From Uruburuella suis (GTDB taxonomy: Bacteria; Pseudomonadota; Gammaproteobacteria; Burkholderiales; Neisseriaceae), in NCBI RefSeq assembly GCF_004341385.1, contig NZ_SLXE01000012.1, forward strand, positions 11,576 to 75,575: 64,000 nt of DNA, given 5' to 3'. Numbering within the stretch: the first letter of the stretch is position 1; every line of letters begins with the position of its first letter. Position numbers and translations under genes: made by a program. The notes beneath the pieces are model-generated. The model was not told the origin of the DNA. It saw only the letters and a list, made by a program, of their open reading frames with translations, and searched no databases. Shown piece after piece: positions 1 through 8,192 of this stretch.

Positions 1-1973
1 GCGGCTTCGGGGTCGCCGATTTCGATATACATTTTCGCCAACTCGTATTTGGCTTCCAACGGTGCAGTCATGCCCACCGATTCGGTGATAAAGCCGGTTT
101 CGGCGCGCTCGCCTGCCGCTTCGGCAGCAGATTCATCCCACTCGATGACAGCCGGTGCGCCCTCATCAAGCGTAATGCCGCCTGCATCGGCAGCCACATC
201 ATCGCCCTCTTGCATGGCAATGGCGCTTTCCGCTTCGGCATACCAGCTTTCGGTGGCCGGCTCATCGGCCACACCGGCCATTTGGTCGGTGCGTTTCGCC
301 TCGTCGGCTTCAGTGTCGAACTCGAGCGGCGCGAAAGGATCTTCTTCGGCAGCACTTGCTTTTTCGTCAACTGCAAAATCAGCATCTGCAATGTCCGCAG
401 TTTTTGCATCAACCTCTGCCCAAGCAGCAGGTTCAACGGCTTCAGGCTCAGCCTGCACCGCAATATCAGCCACTGAGGCAGCCGCGGCCACAGGCGTTTC
501 AAGCTGCGGCTCATCCGGCTCATACACGCTCTCGGTGGATTCAAGCTGCTCCCAATCCACTTCTTTGCGCTGCTCGGTGGCTTCATCACGCGTGATTGCG
601 CCCGACAAAATACCGTTTTGCTGGCTGTCGATGCTGCCTAAATCCAAGTTGATGCTGTCATCAGCTTCTTTAACAACGGCAACTTTTTCTACATCGGTGA
701 AGAAAATATCATCGTCAAAATCATCTTCCACTTCCAAGCCGCTGCTCTCGCTTTTGCCTTTGCCCTCTGTGGCGACTTTGCCGGCGGCCAAGGTGGCTGC
801 GGCTTCTGCACGGGTAAGCGGCGCATTGTTGCTCGGGCGCGCAACCGGCTGATGGGTGCGAATGCCTTCTTCAGAAGCAGAAGCCTTCTCAACCGGCGCA
901 TCTGCTGCCGCACCGGATTGGGCGTCAAACGGAGAAGTCTCGTCCTCTTCTTCCTTAAACACCACCGTTTTGTGTTTTTTGCCCAACATTTTGGACAACA
1001 TCCACAATGCAATCAAACCCAAACCGCCCAGCAGCAACCAGCGCCACCAAGAGCCGCTTTCGCGCGGCTCGGGCTCAGGCTCGGTTTGCGGCGCAGGCAC
1101 CACCACCGGCTCGGAAGCCGGCTGCGCCACGGCCTCAGAAGCGGTTACAACGGGTGCAGAAGCCTCCATCGGTGCCGCAACAGGCGCTGATGCGGGCTCG
1201 GCAACCGGCTCGGAAGCCGCAGGCGTGGGCACAGGCTCTGCCGGTGTAACCGGCACCGGTTCACCCGGTTTCGCCAGACGGTGCAATTCTTCGGCAGCCG
1301 GAATATTCAGCACATTGCCCGGCCAAATGCGGTCGGGGCTGCCTGATTCGAAAATTTCAGGGTTGGCCTGCACCAAGGCCAGCATGGTTTGGCGTGTGCT
1401 CAGCCCGGCCGGCCGCACGCGGCTGGCGATGCCCATCAGGGTTTCACCCGAGCGCACCGTGTATTCTCCGGCGGCAACGCGGGTGTTTTGGCGCTCCGGC
1501 GCTTTGGCGGGTGCCGGGCGGTTTTGCGCTGCGCGGGGTGCAGCGGCGGCACGGCTGCCGTGCTCGCTTGCGCGCGTAGCCGGCTCATCGGCCTGGCGCA
1601 CCGGCGCACGATTGGCGGTGCTGCCCGATGCATAGCCCGGCGGGTCGATAATGGCGGTGTATTGGCGCGCCTGTGCGCCCACACCCATTTGGAAAACCAG
1701 CACCGGATCGCGCACGGCGCCGCTGGAGCGGATGCTCACAATAGCATTGTCGCCCGATTTGCGCACACTGGTGCTCAAACGGTTGTCGGAAATGCTGGCT
1801 TTGCCGCCGCTCAGCAATATTTTGGCCTCATCGCCGGTAACCGTTACCGTGCCGGAAAAAGGCTCGCCTAAATGAGATTGAACGTTCAAACCACCCAGCC
1901 CGGCCACGGCACTGAATGAGGCCATCAGCGCCACCGAAGCGGCGATCATTTTGATTCGACGATTATTTTTCAA
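1..1973 (-). CDS. fimV: FimV/TspA-family inner-membrane LysM protein (C-terminus beyond left edge)
   Basis: Reading leftward from a TTG codon (AGGGG lies 9 nt upstream) the frame stays open to the window edge, about 657 codons. A hydrophobic N-terminal signal is followed by the FimV N-terminal domain (starting GLGGLNVQSHLGEPF), a LysM peptidoglycan-binding domain at about residues 165-225 (YTVRSGETLMGIASRVRP), a Pro/Ala/Glu-rich linker, one membrane span near 308-330 (WWRWLLLGGLGLIALWML) and a long acidic cytoplasmic region that ends in a TPR-like stretch (LEAKYELAKMYIEIGDPEAA). In Pseudomonas FimV organises polar type IV pilus machinery; the neisserial homologue TspA is a T-cell-stimulating protein linked to adhesion. 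An internal ATG at 1949 would remove part of the signal, so TTG is preferred. Confidence 0.9.
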   Translation of the reverse strand, partial: MKNNRRIKMIAASVALMASFSAVAGLGGLNVQSHLGEPFSGTVTVTGDEAKILLSGGKASISDNRLSTSVRKSGDNAIVSIRSSGAVRDPVLVFQMGVGAQARQYTAIIDPPGYASGSTANRAPVRQADEPATRASEHGSRAAAAPRAAQNRPAPAKAPERQNTRVAAGEYTVRSGETLMGIASRVRPAGLSTRQTMLALVQANPEIFESGSPDRIWPGNVLNIPAAEELHRLAKPGEPVPVTPAEPVPTPAASEPVAEPASAPVAAPMEASAPVVTASEAVAQPASEPVVVPAPQTEPEPEPRESGSWWRWLLLGGLGLIALWMLSKMLGKKHKTVVFKEEEDETSPFDAQSGAAADAPVEKASASEEGIRTHQPVARPSNNAPLTRAEAAATLAAGKVATEGKGKSESSGLEVEDDFDDDIFFTDVEKVAVVKEADDSINLDLGSIDSQQNGILSGAITRDEATEQRKEVDWEQLESTESVYEPDEPQLETPVAAAASVADIAVQAEPEAVEPAAWAEVDAKTADIADADFAVDEKASAAEEDPFAPLEFDTEADEAKRTDQMAGVADEPATESWYAEAESAIAMQEGDDVAADAGGITLDEGAPAVIEWDESAAEAAGERAETGFITESVGMTAPLEAKYELAKMYIEIGDPEA

Positions 1974-2258
1974 AACTTATGTCCCCTGTTGGATTGCAGC
2001 GCAGCTGCCAGACTTTTGCGTACCCTGCATGATATATTCGAATCGCTTACTCTGCCAAGCCATCTTGCTAATTTATGTTAAAACAAATGCCGCAATGCGG
2101 CTTTATAGCCACGCCAAGCAGGCATTGCGGCCGGCATAAAATGAAAAATCGGGTTAAGCGGGTACAAAAGGCGGCGCACTTTGCCAAGATAAATGATGCA
2201 AAAGCGGCCGCGTGAATGTATGATTATCGTTTGCATGCATTTCAACAACCCTGTTTAC

Positions 2259-2795
2259 ATGAAAATATTAAGCGATTTGCTGGCGGTTATCCTTTTTTTC
2301 GCCACCTACACTCTCACCAAAAATATCGTATGGGCCACGGCCGTGGCGCTGGTTATCGGCGTGTTGCAGGCGGCCTTTACCTGGATTCGGCACAAAAAGC
2401 TCGACACCATGCAGTGGGTAAGCTTGGCCCTGATTGTGGTGTTTGGCGGGGCCACCATTTTGCTGCACGATGCCCGTTTTATTATGTGGAAGCCGACGCT
2501 TTTGTTTTGGGTGGGTGCGCTGGTGCTGCTGGCCAGCCATTTGATGGGCAAAAACGGACTCAAAGCGATGATGGGCAAAGAAATCACCCTGCCGGAGGGC
2601 GTGTGGCGCAAGCTCACTTTTGCCTGGCTGGCTTTTTTGGTGCTGATGGGCTTGGTTAACCTTTTTGTCGCTTATACCTTCACCGAAGCCCAATGGGTAA
2701 ATTACAAACTTTTCGGCTCCACCGCCCTGATGATTGTGTTTTTTATCGCTCAAGGCATGTATTTGAGCCGTTTTCTTCCGCAGGAGAACAAATAA
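2259..2795 (+). CDS. yciB: YciB inner-membrane protein (intracellular septation protein A)
   Basis: A 178-residue protein of about five membrane spans with the family blocks DTMQWVSL and FIMWKPTLLFW. YciB/IspZ proteins are small inner-membrane proteins implicated in envelope integrity and septation, and their biochemical role is unclear. The ATG at 2259 gives the family N-terminus (MKILSDLLAVILFF); an upstream in-frame start would add an unrelated extension. The stop overlaps the next start (TAATG), so translation with the following YciI-like gene is likely coupled. Confidence 0.93.
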   Translation: MKILSDLLAVILFFATYTLTKNIVWATAVALVIGVLQAAFTWIRHKKLDTMQWVSLALIVVFGGATILLHDARFIMWKPTLLFWVGALVLLASHLMGKNGLKAMMGKEITLPEGVWRKLTFAWLAFLVLMGLVNLFVAYTFTEAQWVNYKLFGSTALMIVFFIAQGMYLSRFLPQENK

Positions 2796-3085
2796 TGGAA
2801 TATTATATGTTGTTGGCCACAGATGCCGATGATGCGCATGAAGCGCGCATGAGCGCACGTGCCGGCCATTTGCAGCGCCTCGAAGCGCTCAAAGCGGAAG
2901 GCCGGCTGCTTATCGCCGGCCCCAACCCGTTGCCCGACAATCCCGAGCGTTTTTCCGGCAGCCTGATTGTTGCCCAATTCGCTTCACTCGACGATGCACA
3001 AAGCTGGGCCGAGCAAGACCCTTATGTGGATGCCGGCGTGTATGACGAAATTTTGATCAAACCTTTCAAAGCCGTGTTCAAATGA
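2795..3085 (+). CDS. YciI-family protein
   Basis: A 96-residue single-domain protein of the YciI (YCII) ferredoxin-like fold, with the early conserved His in the ARAGHLQRLEAL helix and the FASLDDAQSWAEQDPY segment typical of the family. Members are small dimeric enzymes or binding proteins of mostly unknown substrate. It overlaps yciB at its start and the BolA gene at its end (ATGA), making a tight yciB-yciI-bolA operon. Confidence 0.88.
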   Translation: MEYYMLLATDADDAHEARMSARAGHLQRLEALKAEGRLLIAGPNPLPDNPERFSGSLIVAQFASLDDAQSWAEQDPYVDAGVYDEILIKPFKAVFK

Positions 3086-3354
3086 GCCCCATGCAACAGC
3101 AAATCGAGCAACGCCTGCAACATTTGGCCGTAGAAGTGTTCGAATTTCGCGACGACAGCCACTTGCACGCCGGCCATGCCGGCAATCAGGGCGGCGGCCA
3201 TTACGCCTTACTCGTGGTGAGCGAAAAGTTTAAAGATGTTTCGCGCATCAACCGCCAGCGCATGGTAAAAGAAGCCTTGCACGATTTGTTTTCAGACGGC
3301 CTCATTCATGCATTAAGCATCAAAGCCGCCACACCCGATGAATATTTCAGCTAA
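3082..3354 (+). CDS. bolA: BolA-family protein
   Basis: This 90-residue protein shows the BolA signature: HAGHAGNQGGGHYALLVVSEKF followed by the RINRQRMVKEAL helix and the IHALSIKA strand. BolA proteins pair with monothiol glutaredoxins in iron-sulfur cluster handling and affect morphology under stress. The His residues of the HLHAGH block and the C-terminal His fit metal or cluster ligation. The start overlaps the yciI stop. The short length would also fit the IbaG-like subfamily. Confidence 0.88.
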   Translation: MSPMQQQIEQRLQHLAVEVFEFRDDSHLHAGHAGNQGGGHYALLVVSEKFKDVSRINRQRMVKEALHDLFSDGLIHALSIKAATPDEYFS

Positions 3355-3388
3355 GCCGTTTTCATTTAAATTTACCGAGAATACCGAC

Positions 3389-4264
3389 ATGAAAAAAACT
3401 TATCTTACCTCTGCCCTGATGTTGGCCGCTTTTTCCGGCAGCCTGATGGCACAAACCCTGGTTACCGTAAACGGCACCAAAATCGACAGCAAAGAAATCG
3501 ATGCGCAGGTGAAAATGCTGCAAAGCCAAAGCAACGGCCAGCTGCAAGACAGCCCGGCTCTGCGCCAAAACCTCACCCAACGCCAAGTAACCCAAACGCT
3601 GGTTACGCAAGAAGCCCGCCGCCTGAAGCTGGAGCAAAGCAGCCAATACAAGCAAGCGCTGGAGCAGGCTCGCGCAGCAGCCAAGCAAGACGGCTCCGAC
3701 AAACAGCCCAACTTCAAACAACAATGGGCGGTTTATGAAGGCGATTTGCTCGCCCAAGCCTATATGGCGCATGTGCTCACCAACAATCCGGTTACCGACA
3801 GCGACGTGCAGCGCGCCTACACCGATTTCAGCAATTTCTATAAAGGCAGCCAAGAAGTGCAGCTGGGTGAAATCCTCACCCGCAGCAGCGCCGATGCCCA
3901 AAAAGCCGAAGCCGATCTGAAAGCCAAAAAAAGCTTTCAAACCGTGGCCCGCCAATACACCATCGATCCGCAAGGCAAGCAAAACGGCGGCATCGCCCAA
4001 AACTATGTGCGCCTGAAAGATTTGGAGCAAGGTGCGCCGGTGGTTTACGGCGCGGTGAAAGATTTGCGCAAAGGCGCTTACACCGCACCCCTGCAAAGCA
4101 ACGACGGCCTTTATGCCATTTTTTATGTGAATGACAAACGCGCCGTGAAGCTGCCCACTTTCGACGAAGCCAAACAAGGCTTGGCACAAGATCTGCAAAC
4201 CGCCCGTATCGACCAAGCCGTGGCCGCCCTTTACCAAAAAGCCGACATCAAGTCCGCCAACTAA
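3389..4264 (+). CDS. Periplasmic parvulin-type peptidyl-prolyl isomerase (SurA/PrsA-like)
   Basis: A 291-residue protein with an N-terminal signal (about residues 1-21, MKKTYLTSALMLAAFSGS). A SurA_N-like chaperone segment (VTVNGTKIDSKEIDAQ) comes first, then a parvulin domain at about 157-250 (VQLGEILTRS; QYTIDPQGKQNGGI; ending LYAIFYVNDKR). Parvulins catalyse prolyl isomerisation and assist folding of outer-membrane proteins in the periplasm. The ATG at 3389 starts the signal peptide; an earlier start would displace it. A paralogue follows 12 nt later. In meningococcus the corresponding gene was named a cell-binding factor (from memory). Confidence 0.9.
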   Translation: MKKTYLTSALMLAAFSGSLMAQTLVTVNGTKIDSKEIDAQVKMLQSQSNGQLQDSPALRQNLTQRQVTQTLVTQEARRLKLEQSSQYKQALEQARAAAKQDGSDKQPNFKQQWAVYEGDLLAQAYMAHVLTNNPVTDSDVQRAYTDFSNFYKGSQEVQLGEILTRSSADAQKAEADLKAKKSFQTVARQYTIDPQGKQNGGIAQNYVRLKDLEQGAPVVYGAVKDLRKGAYTAPLQSNDGLYAIFYVNDKRAVKLPTFDEAKQGLAQDLQTARIDQAVAALYQKADIKSAN

Positions 4265-4276
4265 AGGGGAGCTGAG

Positions 4277-5044
4277 ATGAACAAACACACCACTTTGGCC
4301 GGCGCATTAGCGCTGGCTTTGGCCGGCTTTGCGCTCGCCCAAGCGCCGCAAATCGACAAAGGCCGCATCGACAGCATGGTGGCGCAAGTGCTCAAACAAG
4401 CCGATGCCGACCCCAACACCAGCCATCAGCCCGACGGCGCGCAAATCCGCCGCGAAGTGACGCTGCAACTGCAAAGCCTGGAAGTGCTGAAAAACGAAGC
4501 CTTCAAAGCCGGCCTCGATAAAAAGCCCGAAGTGCAAAACCAGCTTAAAAACGTAGAAGCCCAATTTTACGCGGCTCAATACGTCAACCATCTGGAAAAC
4601 AGCACCGAAGTAAACGAGGCCGAAGTGCGCGCCGCCTACGAGCAGCAAACCCGCATCATCAAATTGCAGCAAGTGCAGTTTGACAGCGCCCAAGCCGCCC
4701 GCGAGGCGCAGCAATTGCTGCTCAAAGGTATGAGCTTCGAAGCGCTGATGAAGCGCTACCCCAACCCCGAACAGCAATTTGACGACTTTATCTCACCGCA
4801 ACAGCTGCCGCCCGACATGACCGCGCTTGCCCAAATGACCCGCGGCGAAGTCACCCGCGAGCCGGTGCTGCTCAACGGCAAATATTATCTTTTCAAGCTG
4901 GCCGCTGCCGAGCGCAACCCCGAAGCGCCGCCTTATGAAGTGATTAAATCCCAGCTCACACAGCAAGCCAAGCAGCAAAAAGTGCAGGCGCAAATCGAGC
5001 AGCTTTTGAAAAGCAACGGCATCGTGCCGCCCGAGAGCCGCTAA
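4277..5044 (+). CDS. Second periplasmic parvulin-like peptidyl-prolyl isomerase
   Basis: A 255-residue secreted protein with signal peptide at residues 1-21 (ending GFALAQA). A SurA_N-like region follows with EVTLQLQSLEVLKNEAFKAG, and a degenerate parvulin domain occupies roughly 125-215 (IIKLQQVQFDSAQAAREA, GKYYLFKLAAAERNPE). GGGGAG-like Shine-Dalgarno (aggggagctgag) precedes the ATG. It lies 12 nt after its larger paralogue and is probably co-transcribed with it. The parvulin core is shorter than usual, so it may act more as a chaperone than as an isomerase (inference). Confidence 0.85.
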   Translation: MNKHTTLAGALALALAGFALAQAPQIDKGRIDSMVAQVLKQADADPNTSHQPDGAQIRREVTLQLQSLEVLKNEAFKAGLDKKPEVQNQLKNVEAQFYAAQYVNHLENSTEVNEAEVRAAYEQQTRIIKLQQVQFDSAQAAREAQQLLLKGMSFEALMKRYPNPEQQFDDFISPQQLPPDMTALAQMTRGEVTREPVLLNGKYYLFKLAAAERNPEAPPYEVIKSQLTQQAKQQKVQAQIEQLLKSNGIVPPESR

Positions 5045-5051
5045 AGCTCGC

Positions 5052-5081
5052 AAGGCCGTCTGAAAGCTTTCAGACGGCCTT
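5052..5081. terminator. Inverted DUS pair, terminator of the isomerase operon
   Basis: Two uptake sequences in opposite orientation form a perfect stem (AAGGCCGTCTGAAA and its complement) followed by T residues, 7 nt after the upstream stop. This is the usual neisserial arrangement of a DUS pair acting as intrinsic terminator. Confidence 0.85.
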
Positions 5082-5142
5082 TTATATCAAACCTGAAACA
5101 ACCTGACTGCATTATCTTGCCTTGCAGCATTAGCTGGAGCTT

Positions 5143-5244
5143 ATACCAATCTAAAAAAATAACCTGACTGCGTTGTCTCGCCTTGCCGTACTATCTGTAC
5201 TGTCGCAGGCTTCCGCCTTGTTAGTTTGCTTTTTTGAAGGGTAT
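5143..5244. mobile_element. Correia-like small element with ATACC-type ends
   Basis: About 102 bp bounded by ATACCAATCTAAAAAAATAA on the left and the imperfect complement TTTGCTTTTTTGAAGGGTAT on the right. The core (GCGTTGTCTCGCCTTGCCGT ... CTGTACTGTCGCAGGCTTCC) matches, from memory, the internal part of the short form of the Correia repeat of Neisseria. The usual Correia ends (TATAGTGGATTAA) are absent. A partial second copy of the left core lies just upstream at about 5093-5140 (AACCTGACTGCATTATCTTG). Confidence 0.7.
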
Positions 5245-5333
5245 TATTGCCAATTCCGCATATTTAATTTATCCAAACCCATCTGCACGCTTGAGCCAAA
5301 CTTTATCAAGCCCCTTTTTTCTAAGGAGATGTT

Positions 5334-5700
5334 ATGAAAAAAAACCTCCGCGCTCGCCTTCTTCGCCGCCTTGCTGCTGCCCGCTGCCTTGCCGGCCGCA
5401 CCTAAAGCCGCCACCCCGCCGGCATCGGCGCAAGCGGCCAAAGCCAAAGGCGTGTGGATAGATGTGCGCTCGCCCGAAGAATTCAGCCAAGGCCATTTGC
5501 AAGGCGCCATCAATATCCCTGCCGACCAAATCGGCGCCAAAATCAGCAGCATCAGCCCCGACAAACAAGCCCCCATCCATCTCTATTGCCGCAGCGGCCG
5601 CCGTGCCGAAGCCGCCCTGCAAACCCTCAAGCAGCTCGGCTACAACAATGTGACCAACCACGGCGGCTATGAAGATTTGCGCAAACAAGGCTTGCGCTAA
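5334..5700 (+). pseudogene. Secreted rhodanese-like protein, frameshifted at an A8 tract after the start codon
   Basis: The region 5338-5700 encodes a signal peptide (KKTSALAFFAALLLPAALPA) and a single rhodanese domain (VWIDVRSPEEFSQGHLQGA, then active-site loop YCRSGRRAEA with Cys at 5587-5589). Rhodanese domains transfer sulfane sulfur; small secreted forms resemble PspE and act in the periplasm. A strong AAGGAGA precedes an ATG at 5334, but that ATG is followed by eight A residues and reads out of frame (stop after 23 codons). With seven or ten A residues it would join the signal peptide exactly. The only in-frame alternative is TTG 5371, which lacks a ribosome site and would cut the signal. 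Possible phase variation, slippage or sequencing error. Confidence 0.8.
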
Positions 5701-5749
5701 GGCTTATTGATCCGGCAATTAAACTTTGAAATTTAATTGTCGTTTCCAT

Positions 5750-5776
5750 AGGCCGTCTGAAACATTCAGACGGCCT
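5750..5776. terminator. Inverted DUS pair
   Basis: AGGCCGTCTGAA and its complement separated by a few bases, 50 nt after the rhodanese stop. It lacks a strong T run but is placed as a terminator. Confidence 0.7.
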
Positions 5777-5846
5777 CAAACACTTAAGCAACCCGGCCTA
5801 CGGCACTCAGATTTCGTTTTGCCTGCATAACGTATCGTGCCAAATA

Positions 5847-6038
5847 ATACCAATTCAAAAAAATAATATACAAACAGGCAGCCTGTAGGTCGGATTCTCG
5901 AATCCGACACTTGTTCGCAGAACAAGGCACGCACATTGCTTTGGCCGTTGGCCAAACGTCGGATTCAAGAATCCGACCTACGCGGATGATGCTGCCAAAC
6001 TGTTTTTATTTTGTAAGGTTATTTTTTAAAATTGGTAT
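5847..6038 (+). mobile_element. 192-bp composite MITE-like element, copy 1
   Basis: Terminal inverted repeats ATACCAATTCAAAAAAATAA (left) and the complement of ATACCAATTTTAAAAAATAA (right) enclose a core with two self-complementary arms. One arm begins GTAGGTCGGATTC and the other ends GAATCCGACCTAC; they also pair with each other. Between them is a GGCC-containing linker. There is no coding capacity. A second copy of the same length lies in opposite orientation at 42552-42743, with about 11 substitutions and no gaps in my hand alignment. It lies between the rhodanese and the DUF302 lipoprotein genes. Confidence 0.85.
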
Positions 6039-6179
6039 AAACCATCGGCGCAATGCATTCAAACCATGGCACACAGCAGCTTGAATGCACCGCCGCCCAA
6101 GCGCAAACCCTGCCGCCGCGCTGCCCAAACCACCCGCTTATCCGCCTTTTCTCTATGCAACATCCACTCAGGAGCCGCC

Positions 6180-6671
6180 ATGAAAACCTTGTTCCGCCCC
6201 AGCCTCGCCGCCCTCGCCGCTGCTTTCACCCTGAGCGCCTGCAGCCACACACCACACCAGCCACCCCAACCGAGAGCCTACGCCGCCATGCCCAGCACCC
6301 ACACCGTAGTCAGCCGCTATTCTTTCAACGACACCGTATCCCGTCTGGAAAACGCCATCACCTCACGCGGCATGACCGTGTTTGCCGTAATCGACCACCA
6401 AGCCGCCGCCCGCCAAAGCGGCCTTAACATGCAGCCGGCCAAAGTGATTATCTTCGGCACACCCAAAGCCGGCACGCCGCTGATGGCAAAAGACCCGGCT
6501 TTTGCGCTGCAACTGCCGCTGCGCGTGTTGGTCACGGAAAACGGCGGCCAAGTGCAAGTGGTGTTTAACGACACCCGCGCACTAATCAGCGGCAGCAACA
6601 TCGGCTATGCCGAAGTGGAAAATACCCTGGCCGGCGCCGAAAAACTGATTCGTCACACCGTGAGCGAATAA
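6180..6671 (+). CDS. DUF302-family lipoprotein
   Basis: A 163-residue precursor with a lipoprotein signal (AAFTLSACS, lipobox LSAC) and one DUF302 domain from about residue 42 to the end (SRYSFNDTVSRLENAITSRG, FAVIDHQAAA, KVIIFGTPKAGTPLM, PLRVLVTENGGQ). DUF302 domains form small dimeric folds found in many secreted or cytosolic proteins; the function is not known. The ATG at 6180 starts the lipoprotein signal after a GGAG site (tcaggagccgcc). Upstream in-frame starts would run into the end of the MITE and were rejected. It is a single-gene unit ending in a long hairpin terminator. Confidence 0.85.
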   Translation: MKTLFRPSLAALAAAFTLSACSHTPHQPPQPRAYAAMPSTHTVVSRYSFNDTVSRLENAITSRGMTVFAVIDHQAAARQSGLNMQPAKVIIFGTPKAGTPLMAKDPAFALQLPLRVLVTENGGQVQVVFNDTRALISGSNIGYAEVENTLAGAEKLIRHTVSE

Positions 6672-6680
6672 AGCGGCGCC

Positions 6681-6730
6681 AATATTAAAAAGGCCGTCTG
6701 AAACCATTTTCAGACGGCCTTTTTAATATT
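6681..6730. terminator. Bidirectional terminator: DUS pair extended to a 23-bp stem
   Basis: The inverted DUS pair is flanked by AATATTAAAA and its complement, giving a perfect stem of about 23 bp with a four-base loop. It serves the convergent DUF302 and sucrose phosphorylase genes. Confidence 0.88.
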
Positions 6731-6743
6731 TGACATCAAACAC

Positions 6744-8192
6744 TTACAGCAATATTTCGCGGCTCACCCCATCAACGGTTTCCACAATTGAAAAGGTTTT
6801 CGCTTGCGTGTCGGCCCGCATCACGGCAGAAGTGCGCTCGGCGGCATTGTGCCAAGTGATTTCCATCTCGTTGGCATCCAACGCTTTCACCGCAAATTCG
6901 CCGTCAAACGCGCGGCTTGTGTTGCGGAATTTCAAAAGATTGAACAGCTGCTGCACCACATCGCGCTGCACTTCGCGCTCGATTTCTGCCAAAGTGTAGT
7001 AATGGCGGTTGATGTTGCGGCCTTCTTTGGTGTGTTCCAGCAATTCGATGTCGTTTTCACCCGCGAGCAGGCCCACATAATAGATTTGCGGAATGCCGGG
7101 GGCGAAGCATTGCAGCACGCGCGCGAGCAGATAGGCTTGGTCGTTGTTGCCCAAGGCCGAATAATAGGTGCAATTGATTTGATAGATATCGAGGTTGTTA
7201 TACTCGGCGCTGCTGTATTTTTTCTTCACATTCGCGCCTTGCGCATAGAGTGCTTCGCGGGCGGCTTCTATTTCTTCGTCGCTCATCAAATCTTTCACAT
7301 CCACCACGCCGATGCCGTCGTGGGTGTCGAGCGTGGTAAATTGTTTGCGCGGGCAGATTTCCATCCAGTGCACCAATCGGTCGACGCGGCCGCTGAATAA
7401 GGTGTGCAACACCAACATCGGCAGCGCGAAATCATACACATAGTAATCGTGCTCGGCGATTTTGAGCTGAATGGTGTAATGCTCGTGGATTTCGGGCAAC
7501 ACGCTCACATTGTGCGCATCGAGCACATCGGTGCATTCTTTCAGGGTTTCCCAAATTTCCGGCTCCACAAAAAAGCAGTTGGTGCCGATTTTTTTGTTGG
7601 CATAGGCAAAGGCATCAAGGCGGATAATGGATGCGCCCTGCTCCGACAAAAAGGTGAGGTTGTTTTTGATGAATTTTCGGGTGGTGGGCGTGGTCACGTC
7701 TAAATCCACCTGCTGCTCATCAAATGTGCACCACACTTTTTCCGCGCTGCCATCGGCAAATTCGGCCATGCGGTAAGGTGCGCGCGGTTTGCGTTTGTAG
7801 ATTAGGTCAACCTGCTCTTCGGTCGGCTCGCCGTTGGGCCAGAAATCTTTATAGCGGATAAACAGATCGGCATATTCCGAAGCGTCTTTTTTCGCGAGGA
7901 AATCTTGGAAATAAGGCGATTGGGCAGAAATATGGTTCACCATAAAATCAAACATCAAATAATAATCTTTTGCCAGCGCATTCACATCAGCCCAGCTGCC
8001 GAATGCGGGATCGACCTTGGTGTAATCCATCGGCGCAAAGCCGCGGTCGCCCGATGAGGGGAAAAACGGCAGAATATGCACACCGCCCACCACATCTTTA
8101 AGCGGCCCTTGCAACACTTTTTGCAGATCGTTCAAATTGCTGCCCAGGCTGTCGGCATAGGTAATCAGCATGGCTTGGTTTTTTAACGGCAT
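6744..8192 (-). CDS. gtfA: Sucrose phosphorylase (GH13 subfamily 18)
   Basis: A 482-residue cytosolic enzyme that converts sucrose and phosphate to glucose 1-phosphate and fructose. Catalytic residues are visible: nucleophile Asp193 in [10 protein letters not shown], acid/base Glu234 in LPEIHEHYT, transition-state Asp289 in [13 protein letters not shown]. The family blocks [19 protein letters not shown] and [12 protein letters not shown] are also present. From memory the wording is strikingly close to streptococcal GtfA (for example the start [10 protein letters not shown]). No sugar transporter or regulator lies beside it. A relative acting on glucosylglycerate or sucrose 6-phosphate is possible, but the acceptor-loop motifs fit sucrose phosphorylase. 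Confidence 0.93.
   Translation of the reverse strand: MPLKNQAMLITYADSLGSNLNDLQKVLQGPLKDVVGGVHILPFFPSSGDRGFAPMDYTKVDPAFGSWADVNALAKDYYLMFDFMVNHISAQSPYFQDFLAKKDASEYADLFIRYKDFWPNGEPTEEQVDLIYKRKPRAPYRMAEFADGSAEKVWCTFDEQQVDLDVTTPTTRKFIKNNLTFLSEQGASIIRLDAFAYANKKIGTNCFFVEPEIWETLKECTDVLDAHNVSVLPEIHEHYTIQLKIAEHDYYVYDFALPMLVLHTLFSGRVDRLVHWMEICPRKQFTTLDTHDGIGVVDVKDLMSDEEIEAAREALYAQGANVKKKYSSAEYNNLDIYQINCTYYSALGNNDQAYLLARVLQCFAPGIPQIYYVGLLAGENDIELLEHTKEGRNINRHYYTLAEIEREVQRDVVQQLFNLLKFRNTSRAFDGEFAVKALDANEMEITWHNAAERTSAVMRADTQAKTFSIVETVDGVSREILL

Noticed and set aside
856..1635. Open rightward frame of 259 codons opposite the FimV/TspA gene
   Set aside because: Low-complexity Ser/Ala/Gly product, an antisense shadow of the Ala/Glu/Pro-rich linker of a recognisable gene.
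5874..5886. AGGCAGCCTGTA in the 192-bp element as a Kingella-type uptake sequence
   Set aside because: It is one base off, and the other copy of the element differs here; more likely part of the element's own stem-flanking sequence.
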